A DNA stretch of 50,085 nt from the NCBI GenBank assembly GCA_012798435.1, contig JAAZNF010000117.1, positions 1 through 50,085 on the forward strand, in the 5' to 3' direction. This document shows, piece by piece, positions 1-7,068 of this stretch. This stretch comes from Myxococcales bacterium (GTDB lineage Bacteria; Myxococcota; B64-G9). The notes beneath the pieces were generated by a model. That model searched no databases. It was given only the letters and a program-made list of their open reading frames with translations, and was not told the origin of the DNA. How positions within the stretch are numbered: position 1 is the first letter of the stretch; each line of letters opens with the position of its first letter. The translations under genes were made by a program, and so were the position numbers.

Positions 1-4
1 AAAA

Positions 5-526
5 TCAGCAGACAATCTGTGAAAATTGGCCTTCTGTCCGGATTTCGAACACGGTGTCCGAAATCCGGACAGGTAAAACCGGGGTGGGTGGAACCGGTTG
101 GGGGTTGTGGAGAGAGTCGGGCAGCACGGTCTCGAAGCGGTTCCCGGCGGTGAAGGCGGCCCGGCTCTCCTCGGAGAGGGGCCGGCAGGGAAGCTCGTTC
201 AGATCCAGCTCCCACTCGATGCGCGCCCGGCGGGTGTCGTTCTGGCAGGGCACCGAGAAGGCGTACTTGGCGCCGTAGGTCAGCGAGCGGATCTTGAGCA
301 GGGCGAATAAGCGGTCACCCTGGAGCACCTTGCCCCAGTCGATGACCTTATCCCCGAAGTCGTAGGGCCCGGCCTCGAGCGTCTCCTCCCAGCAGGCGAC
401 GAGCAACTCGTCGACCTGGCCGCCGGCCTTGGCCAGCTTGCGGTCGCCCAGGACGCGCTCCTCGCGCACCAGCATGGCGCGGATGCGCCCGGTGAGCCCC
501 GACGGGCAACTGATGGTCTCGGACAT
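5..526 (-). CDS. Phage T4-type baseplate-like protein, 3' end probably replaced (truncated)
   Basis: Residues 1 to about 137 read like the T4-type baseplate/tail-assembly family: a short start, an [11 protein letters not shown] stretch, then [20 protein letters not shown] and a region that in relatives carries a metal-binding patch. The start at 526 is chosen for a strong AGGAGGTG eight bases upstream. The match stops near base 115, after FETVLPD. The last ~36 residues are Pro-rich and unlike the family, and they are encoded by a 39-bp palindrome and a 19-bp repeat shared with position 17966. I infer a truncated or recombined remnant of a prophage or phage-tail-like locus lying to the left. 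A natural divergent C-terminus is possible. Confidence 0.5.
   Translation of the reverse strand: MSETISCPSGLTGRIRAMLVREERVLGDRKLAKAGGQVDELLVACWEETLEAGPYDFGDKVIDWGKVLQGDRLFALLKIRSLTYGAKYAFSVPCQNDTRRARIEWELDLNELPCRPLSEESRAAFTAGNRFETVLPDSLHNPQPVPPTPVLPVRISDTVFEIRTEGQFSQIVC
34..72. repeat. 39-bp inverted repeat with 14-bp perfect arms
   Basis: The arms CTGTCCGGATTTCG (34-47) and CGAAATCCGGACAG (59-72) are exact reverse complements around an 11-base spacer. It lies inside the non-homologous 3' end of the phage-like gene and next to the 19-bp direct repeat. It could be a regulator site, a transcription stop or a mobile-element end; no T-tract follows it on either strand. Confidence 0.75.
76..94 (+). 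repeat. Left copy of a 19-bp direct repeat
   Basis: AAACCGGGGTGGGTGGAAC occurs here and, identically and in the same orientation, at 17966-17984. The two copies bracket the whole metal-cluster locus. The bases on either side of the copies do not match each other. Confidence 0.85.
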
Positions 527-728
527 GACGTGCACCTCCTCGGGAGTTGGGTCTCCCAGGATGGCAAAGCCCGAGGGGCGCCTGGCGGGGACAGGGGGGA
601 AGTGAAGATTCCCAGCGTCTCCTCCACGACCTCGACCACGCGAGAGCAGATGGTCATGCAGCAGGCCCGGCCCCAACCCCGGCGGCGGCAGTTTCCCGTC
701 GACGTACTCGCTTGAATTGCAAAGCCGC
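527..728. other. Gap between phage-like gene and DUF134 operon, no supported gene
   Basis: This stretch lies upstream of the divergent phage-like gene and the DUF134 operon. Open frames cross it on the minus strand, but none has a convincing start, stop or family resemblance. It may hold decayed phage sequence. Confidence 0.4.
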
Positions 729-756
729 TTGACAGTTGTGGGCATATGCCCATAAT
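729..756 (+). promoter_or_regulatory. Sigma70-type promoter of the DUF134 operon
   Basis: TTGACA (729-734) and CATAAT (751-756) are separated by 16 bases. The predicted start falls near 763, just before the GGAGG ribosome site at 763-767, so the leader is very short. The spacer holds the palindrome at 739-752. Confidence 0.7.
739..752. promoter_or_regulatory. Perfect 14-bp palindrome between -35 and -10, putative operator
   Basis: TGGGCATATGCCCA is a perfect palindrome placed between the promoter hexamers, where a bound protein would block RNA polymerase. The first gene downstream is a DUF134 DNA-binding protein, so autoregulation is the simplest inference. Confidence 0.6.
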
Positions 757-776
757 GTCTGCGGAGGTGTTTGAAA

Positions 777-1121
777 GTGCCACGACCGTTCTGCTGCCGC
801 CGGATCGCTGGTCGACCGGCCGCGTCGATCTTCAAACCGATCGGTATTCCGGTGCTGGAGCTCGATGAGGTCGTGATGAGCTTTGACGAGTTCGAGGCTG
901 TTCGTCTCGCGGACCTCGATGGGCTCTACCAAGAGCAGGCGGCCGAGCAGATGAACGTATCGCGCACGACCTTCAGCCGGATCATCGACGCGGCACACCG
1001 GAAGATGGCGGACGCCATCGTGTATGGGAAGGCGTTGTGCATCGAGGGCGGCCCGGTGCAGGTGTCGGGACGCCGGTGCTGCCGCATGCACGACGAGGAC
1101 AAACCCAAGGAGGAGAAGTGA
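777..1121 (+). CDS. DUF134 family DNA-binding regulator
   Basis: The 114-residue protein begins MPRPFCCRR, the usual DUF134 opening (MPRP followed by basic residues), which fixes the GTG at 777. GGAGG ends nine bases upstream. Residues ~38-85 form a helix-turn-helix of the sigma-region-4 kind ([32 protein letters not shown], given here as consecutive helices at about 38-52 and 55-69). Several Cys residues at both ends could bind metal. DUF134 genes often sit next to NifX-like genes in anaerobes, as here, three bases before the next start. I infer a local transcription factor, perhaps acting at the palindrome 739-752; ligand and target are unknown. Confidence 0.85.
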   Translation: MPRPFCCRRIAGRPAASIFKPIGIPVLELDEVVMSFDEFEAVRLADLDGLYQEQAAEQMNVSRTTFSRIIDAAHRKMADAIVYGKALCIEGGPVQVSGRRCCRMHDEDKPKEEK

Positions 1122-1123
1122 CC

Positions 1124-1504
1124 ATGAATATCTGTGTTCCAGTCGAGGCGGACAACGGCCTCAAGAGCGCGGTCTGCGCCCATTTCGGATCGGCGCCGGC
1201 CTTCATGATCGTAGACACCGATACCGGGGCGTGCCGCGCGATCGTCAACGGCAACCAGCATCACGGACACGGGATGTGCATGCCGCTCCAGTCGCTCCAA
1301 GGCGAGCGGATCGACGGGATGGTCGTCGGCGGCATCGGCATGGGGGCGCTGAACAAGCTCAACGCCTCGAACATCAGGGTCTACGTATCCGAACACGCGA
1401 CCGTCGGGGAGGTGGTGGCCGCGTTCGAGGCGGGGAGCCTCAAGCTCATGCAGCCGAACATGGCCTGCGCCCAACACGGCCAACATGGCCATGGCCATCC
1501 CTGA
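1124..1504 (+). CDS. NifX/NafY-type dinitrogenase iron-molybdenum cofactor domain protein (copy 1)
   Basis: The 126-residue protein is a single NifX/ORP-like domain: MNICVPVEADNGL at the start, then AHFGSAPAFMIVD, and a GGIGMGALNKL turn. These small proteins bind or carry metal clusters; the orange protein of Desulfovibrio binds a Mo-Cu-sulfide cluster. The C-terminal tail from ~115 is rich in His and Cys and could bind metal. AGGAG stands nine bases before the ATG, inside the end of the DUF134 gene. It is one of four NifX-like domains in the locus. Confidence 0.85.
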   Translation: MNICVPVEADNGLKSAVCAHFGSAPAFMIVDTDTGACRAIVNGNQHHGHGMCMPLQSLQGERIDGMVVGGIGMGALNKLNASNIRVYVSEHATVGEVVAAFEAGSLKLMQPNMACAQHGQHGHGHP

Positions 1505-1522
1505 ACCCAGGAAGGCGCAACG

Positions 1523-2062
1523 GTGACGATGGCCAATGGCGCGGAGGAAAGACGAGCCGGCATCAACCTGCGGGTGATTGGCCGGATCCGTACGCCCTTC
1601 ATTGAGGCGCCGGGGACACCTATCCAATCTGCCTACGCCGAAGGCTCCGAAGGGAACGTCATCGTCGACGATGTCTTCGCGGAAGCCCTGGACGACATCG
1701 AGGGCTTCGATCGCGTGTGGTTGGTCTACTGGATGGATCGGATTTCCAGCTTCAAGCCACACGTGGTGCCGTATCGCGACACGCAGGAACGTGGGCTGTT
1801 CGCGACGCGCTCCCCGTGCCGACCGAACCCCATTGGCATGTCGGTGGTGCGCCTCCTCGGCCGTGAGGGAGGCTCCCTTCGTGTGGCGGACGTGGACATT
1901 CTCGACGACACCCCGCTCCTCGATATCAAGCCCTACGTGCCCGAGTTCGATGCGCATCCGTCGGCGAAGGCCGGCTGGTTTGAGGAATGCGGCGTGGACC
2001 GCCGGGTCGCCGATGGGCGGTTCCACGCGCCGGAAGGGTCCAAGCGCGGAGGTCACCGGTGA
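1523..2062 (+). CDS. TrmO/TsaA (YaeB) family tRNA methyltransferase-like protein
   Basis: The 179-residue protein is a TsaA/TrmO beta-barrel domain: IGRIRTPF near residue 17, DIEGFDRVWLVYWMD near 60, then RSPCRPNPIGMS and a closing DIKPYVPEFD. The family uses S-adenosylmethionine to N-methylate t6A37 of certain tRNAs in E. coli; TsaA-like proteins in metal loci may have other roles. AGGAAGG precedes the GTG at 1523. The gene ends in a GTGA overlap with the ZIP gene, so the two are translationally coupled, an unusual partnership worth noting. Confidence 0.85.
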   Translation: MTMANGAEERRAGINLRVIGRIRTPFIEAPGTPIQSAYAEGSEGNVIVDDVFAEALDDIEGFDRVWLVYWMDRISSFKPHVVPYRDTQERGLFATRSPCRPNPIGMSVVRLLGREGGSLRVADVDILDDTPLLDIKPYVPEFDAHPSAKAGWFEECGVDRRVADGRFHAPEGSKRGGHR

Positions 2063-2799
2063 CCTTCCTGCTGATCGTCGTGTCCTCTCTGGTGGGAGGG
2101 GTGCTCTCGGTGCTCCTCGCTGGCACCGTTCTGGCCGTGCGTCCAGCGCTGCTCGAGAGCGCGCTGCCTCGTCTGATCAGCTTCTCGACCGGCACCCTAC
2201 TTGGAGCGGCACTGCTCGGGATGATCCCCCACGCGGCCAAGACGCTCCCGGTGGCGACGGTGGCTCCCGTGCTCCTCGCGGGCCTGCTCTCGTTCTTCGT
2301 CCTCGAGAAGCTGCTCGTCTGGCGCCATTGCCACAAGCACGACTGCGACGTCCACGCCAGTTCCGGTCCGCTTCTGCTCATCGGCGATGCCTTCCACAAC
2401 TTTGTCGACGGCGTCGTCATCGCAGGTGCCTTCCTCGACTCCACGGCTCTCGGGCTCACCGTGGCGCTCTCGACCATCGCCCACGAGGTGCCACAGGAAG
2501 TCGGCGAGTTCATGGTCTATCTGCACGGCGGCTACGCGCGGCGACGCGCTCTTCTGCTCAACGCGTTGACGAGCTTGACCTCGGTGGTCGGCGCCGTCCT
2601 GGGCTACTTCTTCCTCTCCCAGATGCACGGCGTAGGCCCATACCTGCTGGCCTTTGCGGCCGCGGGTTTCCTCTACGTCGCGCTCGCGGACCTGGTCCCC
2701 GTTCAACGCGGTCGGATGAGCCTCAAGCTCACCATCCTCGATCTACTCCTCGTCGCCGCAGGGATCGGCGTGATCGCGCTGTTTGCGCATGGTCATTGA
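2059..2799 (+). CDS. ZIP family divalent metal transporter
   Basis: The 246-residue membrane protein has about seven to eight hydrophobic segments and both ZIP signatures: HNFVDGVVIAGAF (TM4) and HEVPQEVGEFMVY (TM5), whose His and Glu residues form the metal site. A His-rich loop (WRHCHKHDCDVHA) lies between TM3 and TM4. The start is the GTG at 2059 that overlaps the TrmO stop, with GCGGAGG upstream. It likely imports Zn2+, Fe2+ or another divalent metal across the inner membrane, which fits a locus for metal-cluster assembly. Confidence 0.9.
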   Translation: MTFLLIVVSSLVGGVLSVLLAGTVLAVRPALLESALPRLISFSTGTLLGAALLGMIPHAAKTLPVATVAPVLLAGLLSFFVLEKLLVWRHCHKHDCDVHASSGPLLLIGDAFHNFVDGVVIAGAFLDSTALGLTVALSTIAHEVPQEVGEFMVYLHGGYARRRALLLNALTSLTSVVGAVLGYFFLSQMHGVGPYLLAFAAAGFLYVALADLVPVQRGRMSLKLTILDLLLVAAGIGVIALFAHGH

Positions 2800-2802
2800 G
2801 GG

Positions 2803-3117
2803 ATGGCGACGATGACCAGAGCCTTCTCCTTCGACGTACTCTCCGACGGCAGCCTGGTCCTGACGGTGGGCGAATGCTGCATCCAAACGGCGGCCAAGCG
2901 GGCGCACTGCGAGGTGACCGCCGCTCTGCTCGAAGGGCACACGGCGACCGCCACGCTGGGAGCCCTCGCTGACACGCTCGAGCGGTTTCTAAGTGCCACC
3001 GACTTCTCGGCGCTGCGTGCCGACCATCCAGAGATGGCCGGGGGAAGCTCATGCCAGGTCAGGCTTCGCCGGCGCGAGGACGGTAGCGTCGCCTGGAGCG
3101 TGGTGGAGCCGAGATGA
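2803..3117 (+). CDS. Small protein of unknown function in the metal-cluster operon
   Basis: The 104-residue protein is soluble and I do not recognise it. It has an adjacent Cys pair (GECC) near residue 25, a third Cys near 36, an alpha-helical middle and a C-terminal beta hairpin. It starts three bases after the ZIP stop and its stop overlaps the sigma54 activator start (ATGA), so it is made together with both. A role linked to the regulator or to metal handling is a guess from position only. Confidence 0.65.
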   Translation: MATMTRAFSFDVLSDGSLVLTVGECCIQTAAKRAHCEVTAALLEGHTATATLGALADTLERFLSATDFSALRADHPEMAGGSSCQVRLRRREDGSVAWSVVEPR

Positions 3118-4544
3118 CCAGGCGAAGCAACACAGAGAAGCCGACTTGCACGCGCGACCCCATCAACGTCGTCACCGACGCGATCCTCGAGAGCATCTCC
3201 GACGGCGTGTTCACCGTGGACCAGGACTGGCATGTCCGGTCCTTCAACCGTGCCGCCGAGCTCATCACGGGCATCCCGCGCGAGGAGGCCATCGGCCGCC
3301 GCTGCTCCGACGTGTTCCGCGCCAGCATGTGCGAGAGCGAGTGCGCGCTCAAGCACACGATGGAGAGCGGTGCGCCCGTTATCAACAAGGCCACGTTCAT
3401 CGTCAACTCGAACGGCAAGCGGCTTCCGATCAGCGTCTCGACCGCCCTGCTACGCGACGAACACGGCGCCGTCGTGGGTGGCGCCGAGACCTTCCGCGAC
3501 CTCAGCGTCATCGAGGAGCTGCGCACCCAGGTGAAGGGTCGCTTCCAGGTTGGGGACATCGTTAGTCGCAGTGCCTCGATGCGCCGCCTGCTCGAAGTGC
3601 TCCCGCGGATCGCCGACAGCGAGAGCACGATCTTGCTCCAGGGCGAGACCGGCACCGGCAAGGAGCTGATGGCTCGGGCGATTCACGGCCTGAGCGGCCG
3701 GCGCGATGGCCCGTTCGTGGCCGTCAACTGCGGCGCGCTCCCCGACACGCTCCTGGAGTCGGAGCTCTTCGGGTACAAGGCCGGCGCCTTCACGGGCGCC
3801 ACCAAGGACAAGCCCGGTCGTTTCGCCCTGGCGCGCGGCGGCACGCTGCTGCTCGACGAGATCGGCGAGATAAGCCAGGCCTTGCAAGTCCGCCTCCTGC
3901 GCGTGCTCCAGGAAAGGCAGTACGAGCCGCTCGGGGCCGTCCGCACCGAGGAAGCCGACGTGCGGGTGATCGCCGCGACCAACCGTGATCTCGCCGACCG
4001 GGTGGAGGAGGGAGCCTTCCGGCAGGACCTCTACTACCGCATCAAGGTGATGAAACTGGACCTGCCACCTCTGCGACGGCGCCGAGAGGACATCCCCTTG
4101 CTCATCCAGCACTTCGTCGATTCCTTCAACGCCATCCAGAACAAGCGCGTGACCGGGGTGAGCGCCGACGTGCTCGGGGTGCTGACCGCGCACGACTACC
4201 CGGGCAACGTGCGTGAGCTGCAGAATATCATCGAGCACGCGTTCATGTTGGTACGCGACGGCCAGATCGAGCTCGAGCACCTGCCCGTCGAGATCGTGCC
4301 CGTCACGGTAGCGCGCCTGGAGGGTCGCAAGCTCGTCGAGACGATGAACGCGATCGAGGCGCGCGCCATTCGCGAGGCCATCGAGCGCAACGGCGGTAAC
4401 CGGCTGGCCGCCGCGCGGGAGCTGGGCATGCACAAGAGCACCCTCTTCCGGAAGGTCAAGCTCCTCGGGATCGACCTGCCCGAGCAGGATGGGAGGTCTC
4501 ACGCTGAGAAACGAACGAAGACGTCAGGGAGGAAGCCTGGCTAG
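3114..4544 (+). CDS. Sigma54-dependent activator with PAS sensor domain (PAS-AAA+-Fis)
   Basis: The 476-residue protein has an N-terminal PAS domain (about 20-140), a central AAA+ domain (about 145-385) with GETGTGKE Walker A, an intact GAFTGA sigma54-contact loop and the R-finger region, and a C-terminal Fis-type helix-turn-helix (about 415-450). The PAS domain carries CESEC near residue 80, which could sense redox state or hold metal. In Desulfovibrio a sigma54 activator (DVU2106) controls the orp operons. Here a good -24/-12 promoter lies 1.2 kb downstream, before the second operon, and is the obvious target. ATGA overlap with the preceding gene. Confidence 0.92.
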   Translation: MTRRSNTEKPTCTRDPINVVTDAILESISDGVFTVDQDWHVRSFNRAAELITGIPREEAIGRRCSDVFRASMCESECALKHTMESGAPVINKATFIVNSNGKRLPISVSTALLRDEHGAVVGGAETFRDLSVIEELRTQVKGRFQVGDIVSRSASMRRLLEVLPRIADSESTILLQGETGTGKELMARAIHGLSGRRDGPFVAVNCGALPDTLLESELFGYKAGAFTGATKDKPGRFALARGGTLLLDEIGEISQALQVRLLRVLQERQYEPLGAVRTEEADVRVIAATNRDLADRVEEGAFRQDLYYRIKVMKLDLPPLRRRREDIPLLIQHFVDSFNAIQNKRVTGVSADVLGVLTAHDYPGNVRELQNIIEHAFMLVRDGQIELEHLPVEIVPVTVARLEGRKLVETMNAIEARAIREAIERNGGNRLAAARELGMHKSTLFRKVKLLGIDLPEQDGRSHAEKRTKTSGRKPG

Positions 4545-4559
4545 CGGAAGGAAACGAGC

Positions 4560-5120
4560 ATGCCCATTTACGCTTTCGAGGATCGCCGACCGGTAATTGC
4601 CGAATCTTCATACATCGCTCCCTCGGCGCAAGTCATTGGTGACGTGAGTATCGGCGCACGGTGCTACGTTGGCCACGGCGCCATTTTGCGCGGCGACTAC
4701 GGTGCCATCGTGATCGGAGATGAGACCGCCATCGAGGAAGGTGTCATCGTTCACGCTCGTCCAGAGGATCGCACGACTATAGGTCGTCGGGTCACGCTCG
4801 GGCACGGAGCCATGGTTCACAATGCGACCATCCTTGATGGAGCGGTGATCGGGATGCGGGCGGTGGTGAGTGACTTCGCCGAGGTCGGGGAAGGCGCCAT
4901 CGTGGGCGAAATGGGGCTTGTGAAGAGCAAACAGAAGATCCCGCCGCACAAGGTCGCCCTGGGGATCCCCGTGAAAGTGGTGGACGACGTGGGAGAGCGC
5001 CATGACATGATGACTCGCCGCGCCAAGCAGATCTATGTGGATCTCGCCGCGAGATACCTCGCAGGTGGCATGGTTGAGATTGGGCCACAGACTGCGAGCC
5101 AGCGGGAAGGTTGCAGATGA
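4560..5120 (+). CDS. Gamma-class carbonic anhydrase-like protein (PaaY/CaiE type hexapeptide repeat)
   Basis: The 186-residue protein is a left-handed beta-helix of hexapeptide repeats followed by C-terminal helices. The Arg-Gly-Asp turn (LRGDYG), the His of VIVHA and the two His of LGHGAMVHN match the zinc ligands and core of gamma carbonic anhydrases. The end IPPHKVALGIPVKVV is typical of PaaY/CaiE proteins. GGAAGG precedes the ATG by eight bases. CO2 hydration or an acyl-related role are both possible. The stop overlaps the rhodanese signal-peptide start (ATGA). Confidence 0.88.
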   Translation: MPIYAFEDRRPVIAESSYIAPSAQVIGDVSIGARCYVGHGAILRGDYGAIVIGDETAIEEGVIVHARPEDRTTIGRRVTLGHGAMVHNATILDGAVIGMRAVVSDFAEVGEGAIVGEMGLVKSKQKIPPHKVALGIPVKVVDDVGERHDMMTRRAKQIYVDLAARYLAGGMVEIGPQTASQREGCR

Positions 5121-5587
5121 GTAGTCGCGCCAGCCACGTTGGTGGCCGCAAGCCCACGGGCGGGCGCGTTTCGTGGATCGTCTGCCTCGTTCTGCTGGCT
5201 GTCGCTTCGCATTCGTGAGGCTACGACGGCCCCAGCCTTGACGTGGCTTCGTTGCACGCGAAGCTGAAGGCCGATCCGAACGCGTTCCTCGTCGTAGATG
5301 TTCGCCCGGTGCCCCTTTTCGACAAGGGGCACATTGAAGGTGCGAAGAACATCCCGATCGAGCAGATCGACGCACATATGGACGAGCTCATCGCGGCCCC
5401 CAAACCGGTGGCGGTCATCTGCACTTGCGGCAGGCGCTCACTCGAGGCGGTGAAGAAGCTGACGGTGCGTGGCGCCAAGCCAATGCTAGTCGTGGGTGGC
5501 ATGCTCGAGTGGGAGAAAGCCGGATATCCGACGGTGCGTTCGATGCGCAAAGAGCCAGACCACGGCTCCCTCCCCGACACGGATTGA
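5117..5587 (+). pseudogene. Exported rhodanese-like protein interrupted by in-frame TGA at 5216
   Basis: An ATG at 5117 overlaps the carbonic-anhydrase stop (ATGA) and begins a classic signal peptide: a basic start, then VSWIVCLVLLAVA. An in-frame TGA at 5216-5218 ends it after 33 residues. The same frame continues at once into a full rhodanese domain with the active-site loop CTCGRRS (Cys within the middle of the domain) and a WEKAGYP end. The only start downstream of the TGA, GTG at 5243, has no ribosome site. Either the gene has a nonsense mutation (Cys TGC/TGT to TGA would give a lipoprotein Cys), or TGA is read as selenocysteine, or there is a sequence error. Confidence 0.65.
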
Positions 5588-5632
5588 GATCGCCGGGATA
5601 GACAGTCTTCCTCGCCGATCTCGGATGGCATG

Positions 5633-5656
5633 CGGAGTCGCATTATTGCGACTCCG
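5633..5656. promoter_or_regulatory. 10-bp-arm inverted repeat, putative activator-binding site
   Basis: CGGAGTCGCA and TGCGACTCCG flank a TTAT loop. An outer pair, GGCATG (5627) and CATGCC (5668), encloses it. It lies about 75-95 bases upstream of the sigma54 promoter at 5729, a usual place for an enhancer site of an activator such as the one at 3114. It could instead end transcription of the first operon, but no T-tract follows. Confidence 0.55.
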
Positions 5657-5728
5657 GCAGAGCGCCACATGCCGTCTCGTTCCCGTATCACGCCGGAATC
5701 ACAGGTAAAAGATGAAGCGCCATACTTG

Positions 5729-5744
5729 CGGCACTGTTTCTGCT
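5729..5744 (+). promoter_or_regulatory. Sigma54 (-24/-12) promoter of the second metal-cluster operon
   Basis: CGGCACTGTTTCTGCT has the invariant GG (5730-5731) and GC (5742-5743) with exactly ten bases between, and matches TGGCAC..TTGC at most positions. The predicted start is near 5755, leaving a ~19-base leader with AAGGAG before the ATG at 5774. A sigma54 activator is encoded in the preceding operon. Confidence 0.7.
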
Positions 5745-5773
5745 TATAGCAAGCCCATGAAGGAGCGTACGCC

Positions 5774-6187
5774 ATGAAGGCGGCATTGACGGTTTGGGAT
5801 GGACGCATGGCCCCGGTGTTCGACGTGAGCCGGGAAGCGCTCGTCCTGACCATCGAGGACGGAGCCATCACTTCCCGCTCCATCGAGAGCATCGAGACGC
5901 CGATGGCCCAGCTCAAGCTCGAGCGGCTGACGGAGCTCGGAATCCAGACGCTGGTCTGTGGCGCCATCACGGAGCCCCTCCAGCACGAGCTCTCGGTGAG
6001 AGGGGTGAACGTGATCGGCTTCGTGGCGGGCGAGGTCGACGAGGTCGTGAAGAGCCTGCTCGACGGCACGCTGCCGACCCGAGCGCTCTCCATGCCGGGA
6101 TGCTGCGGCAGGCAGAACCGCTTCCGCGGTGGACGCGGGCGTGGTGGCAGGCGCGGCGGTGGTCGCGGGCGCAAGGAGCGCCCTTGA
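5774..6187 (+). CDS. NifX/ORP-like protein with Arg-Gly-rich tail (copy 2)
   Basis: The 137-residue protein has a NifX/ORP-like domain (1-105; MAPVFDVSREALVLTI, then a conserved VCGAITEPL turn) and a tail starting MPGCCGRQNRF that is almost entirely Arg and Gly. Such tails recur on ORP-type proteins in anaerobes. AAGGAG lies nine bases before the ATG. As the first gene after the sigma54 promoter it is a candidate for the cluster-carrying orange-protein counterpart. The tail may bind nucleic acid, a partner or an anionic metal-sulfide cluster. Confidence 0.82.
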   Translation: MKAALTVWDGRMAPVFDVSREALVLTIEDGAITSRSIESIETPMAQLKLERLTELGIQTLVCGAITEPLQHELSVRGVNVIGFVAGEVDEVVKSLLDGTLPTRALSMPGCCGRQNRFRGGRGRGGRRGGGRGRKERP

Positions 6188-6212
6188 AAAAGGACACGAA
6201 AGGAGAACCGAT

Positions 6213-6593
6213 ATGCCAGGAAGAAACGGAATGGGACCGATGGGTCAAGGCCCGATGACGGGCGGCGGCAGGGGATGGTGTAGCGGCGTGGCTCCACGCT
6301 TTGACACAACCGCGTGGTGGCCAGGTTTTGGAATGGGAAGAAGTTACGGCCGTGGTGGCGGTTGGCGCCACCGGCACTGGTTTCACGCGACCGGCCTGAC
6401 GGGTTGGCAGCGCGCGCAGATGGGCTGGCCGGGCCTGGGCGCCGCGTTCCCGACGGCGGTTTCGAAGGAGCAGGAGCTGGCCGCGCTGAAGCAGCAAGCT
6501 GCCGGCCTCGAGCAGGCCCTTGGCGCGCTGAAGTCGAGGATCCAGGAGCTCGACAAGCCCGCGCCCGACACCTCGAACAAGGAGCACGAATGA
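6213..6593 (+). CDS. DUF5320 family small protein
   Basis: The 126-residue protein starts MPGRNGMGPMGQGPMTGGG, the hallmark opening of DUF5320, followed by Gly, Trp and His-rich sequence (about 25-70) and a C-terminal coiled coil (about 85-115, ELAALKQQAAGLEQALGAL). The ATG at 6213 follows AGGAG by seven bases. DUF5320 genes commonly accompany NifX-like and Mrp-like genes in anaerobes; no activity is established. The stop overlaps the next start (ATGA). Confidence 0.82.
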   Translation: MPGRNGMGPMGQGPMTGGGRGWCSGVAPRFDTTAWWPGFGMGRSYGRGGGWRHRHWFHATGLTGWQRAQMGWPGLGAAFPTAVSKEQELAALKQQAAGLEQALGALKSRIQELDKPAPDTSNKEHE

Positions 6594-6967
6594 AAGTCGC
6601 CATCAGTGCCACGGGCAGAACACTCGACGACGCCGTCGATCCTCGCTTCGGTCGCTGCTCGACCTTCTTGCTCGTCGAGACCGACGACATGACCTTCGAG
6701 GCTATCGAGAATGGCAACAGCTCGCTCGGCGGCGGCGCGGGGATCCAGGCGGCCCAGTTGGTGGCGCACAAGGGCGTCAAGGCCGTCCTGACGGGCAACT
6801 GCGGCCCGAACGCGCACCAGACGCTGAGCGCGGCCGGCATCGACGTGATCGTGGGGTGTAGCGGGACCGTCTCCGAGGTGGTCGCGCGGTTCAAGGCAGG
6901 CCAGCTCCAGCCCACCACCGCTCCCAACGTCGCCAGCCATTCTGGCATGGGAGGTGGCGGGCGATGA
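6590..6967 (+). CDS. NifX/ORP-like protein (copy 3)
   Basis: The 125-residue protein is a NifX/ORP-like domain: MKVAISATGRTLDDAVDPRFGRC, shown here only as the usual start and PRFGRC turn, then NGNSSLGGGAGIQAAQLVA and LTGNCGPNAHQTL. These are the motifs of orange-protein and MTH1175-like families. It starts in an ATGA overlap with DUF5320 and ends in another with the mini-ferredoxin. It is a probable carrier or scaffold for a metal cluster delivered by the ATPases downstream. Confidence 0.87.
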   Translation: MKVAISATGRTLDDAVDPRFGRCSTFLLVETDDMTFEAIENGNSSLGGGAGIQAAQLVAHKGVKAVLTGNCGPNAHQTLSAAGIDVIVGCSGTVSEVVARFKAGQLQPTTAPNVASHSGMGGGGR

Positions 6968-7068
6968 GCATGGGACGTGGACCCGGTTGCGGCGCCTGTG
7001 TCCCCGAGTGCCCGAATGAGGCGCTCGCGCTCGGCCGCGTGCGGCGCGAGCGAGGTGCCACCGGATGA
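6964..7068 (+). CDS. 34-residue mini-ferredoxin-like protein
   Basis: A short frame with ATGA overlaps at both ends encodes 34 residues containing CGACVPECPNEAL. This is half of a bacterial ferredoxin motif (Cys9, Cys12, Cys16 followed by Pro). The fourth Cys for a 4Fe-4S cluster is missing, so a cluster would need a partner residue, a dimer or another protein. The tight coupling on both sides argues for real translation. It may alternatively be the remnant of a larger ferredoxin gene. Confidence 0.6.
   Translation: MSMGRGPGCGACVPECPNEALALGRVRRERGATG

Noticed and set aside
5216-5240. A bacterial SECIS element for the in-frame TGA
   Set aside because: The only stem seen starts inside the TGA and is short; usual spacing is larger. 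Kept only as a possibility.
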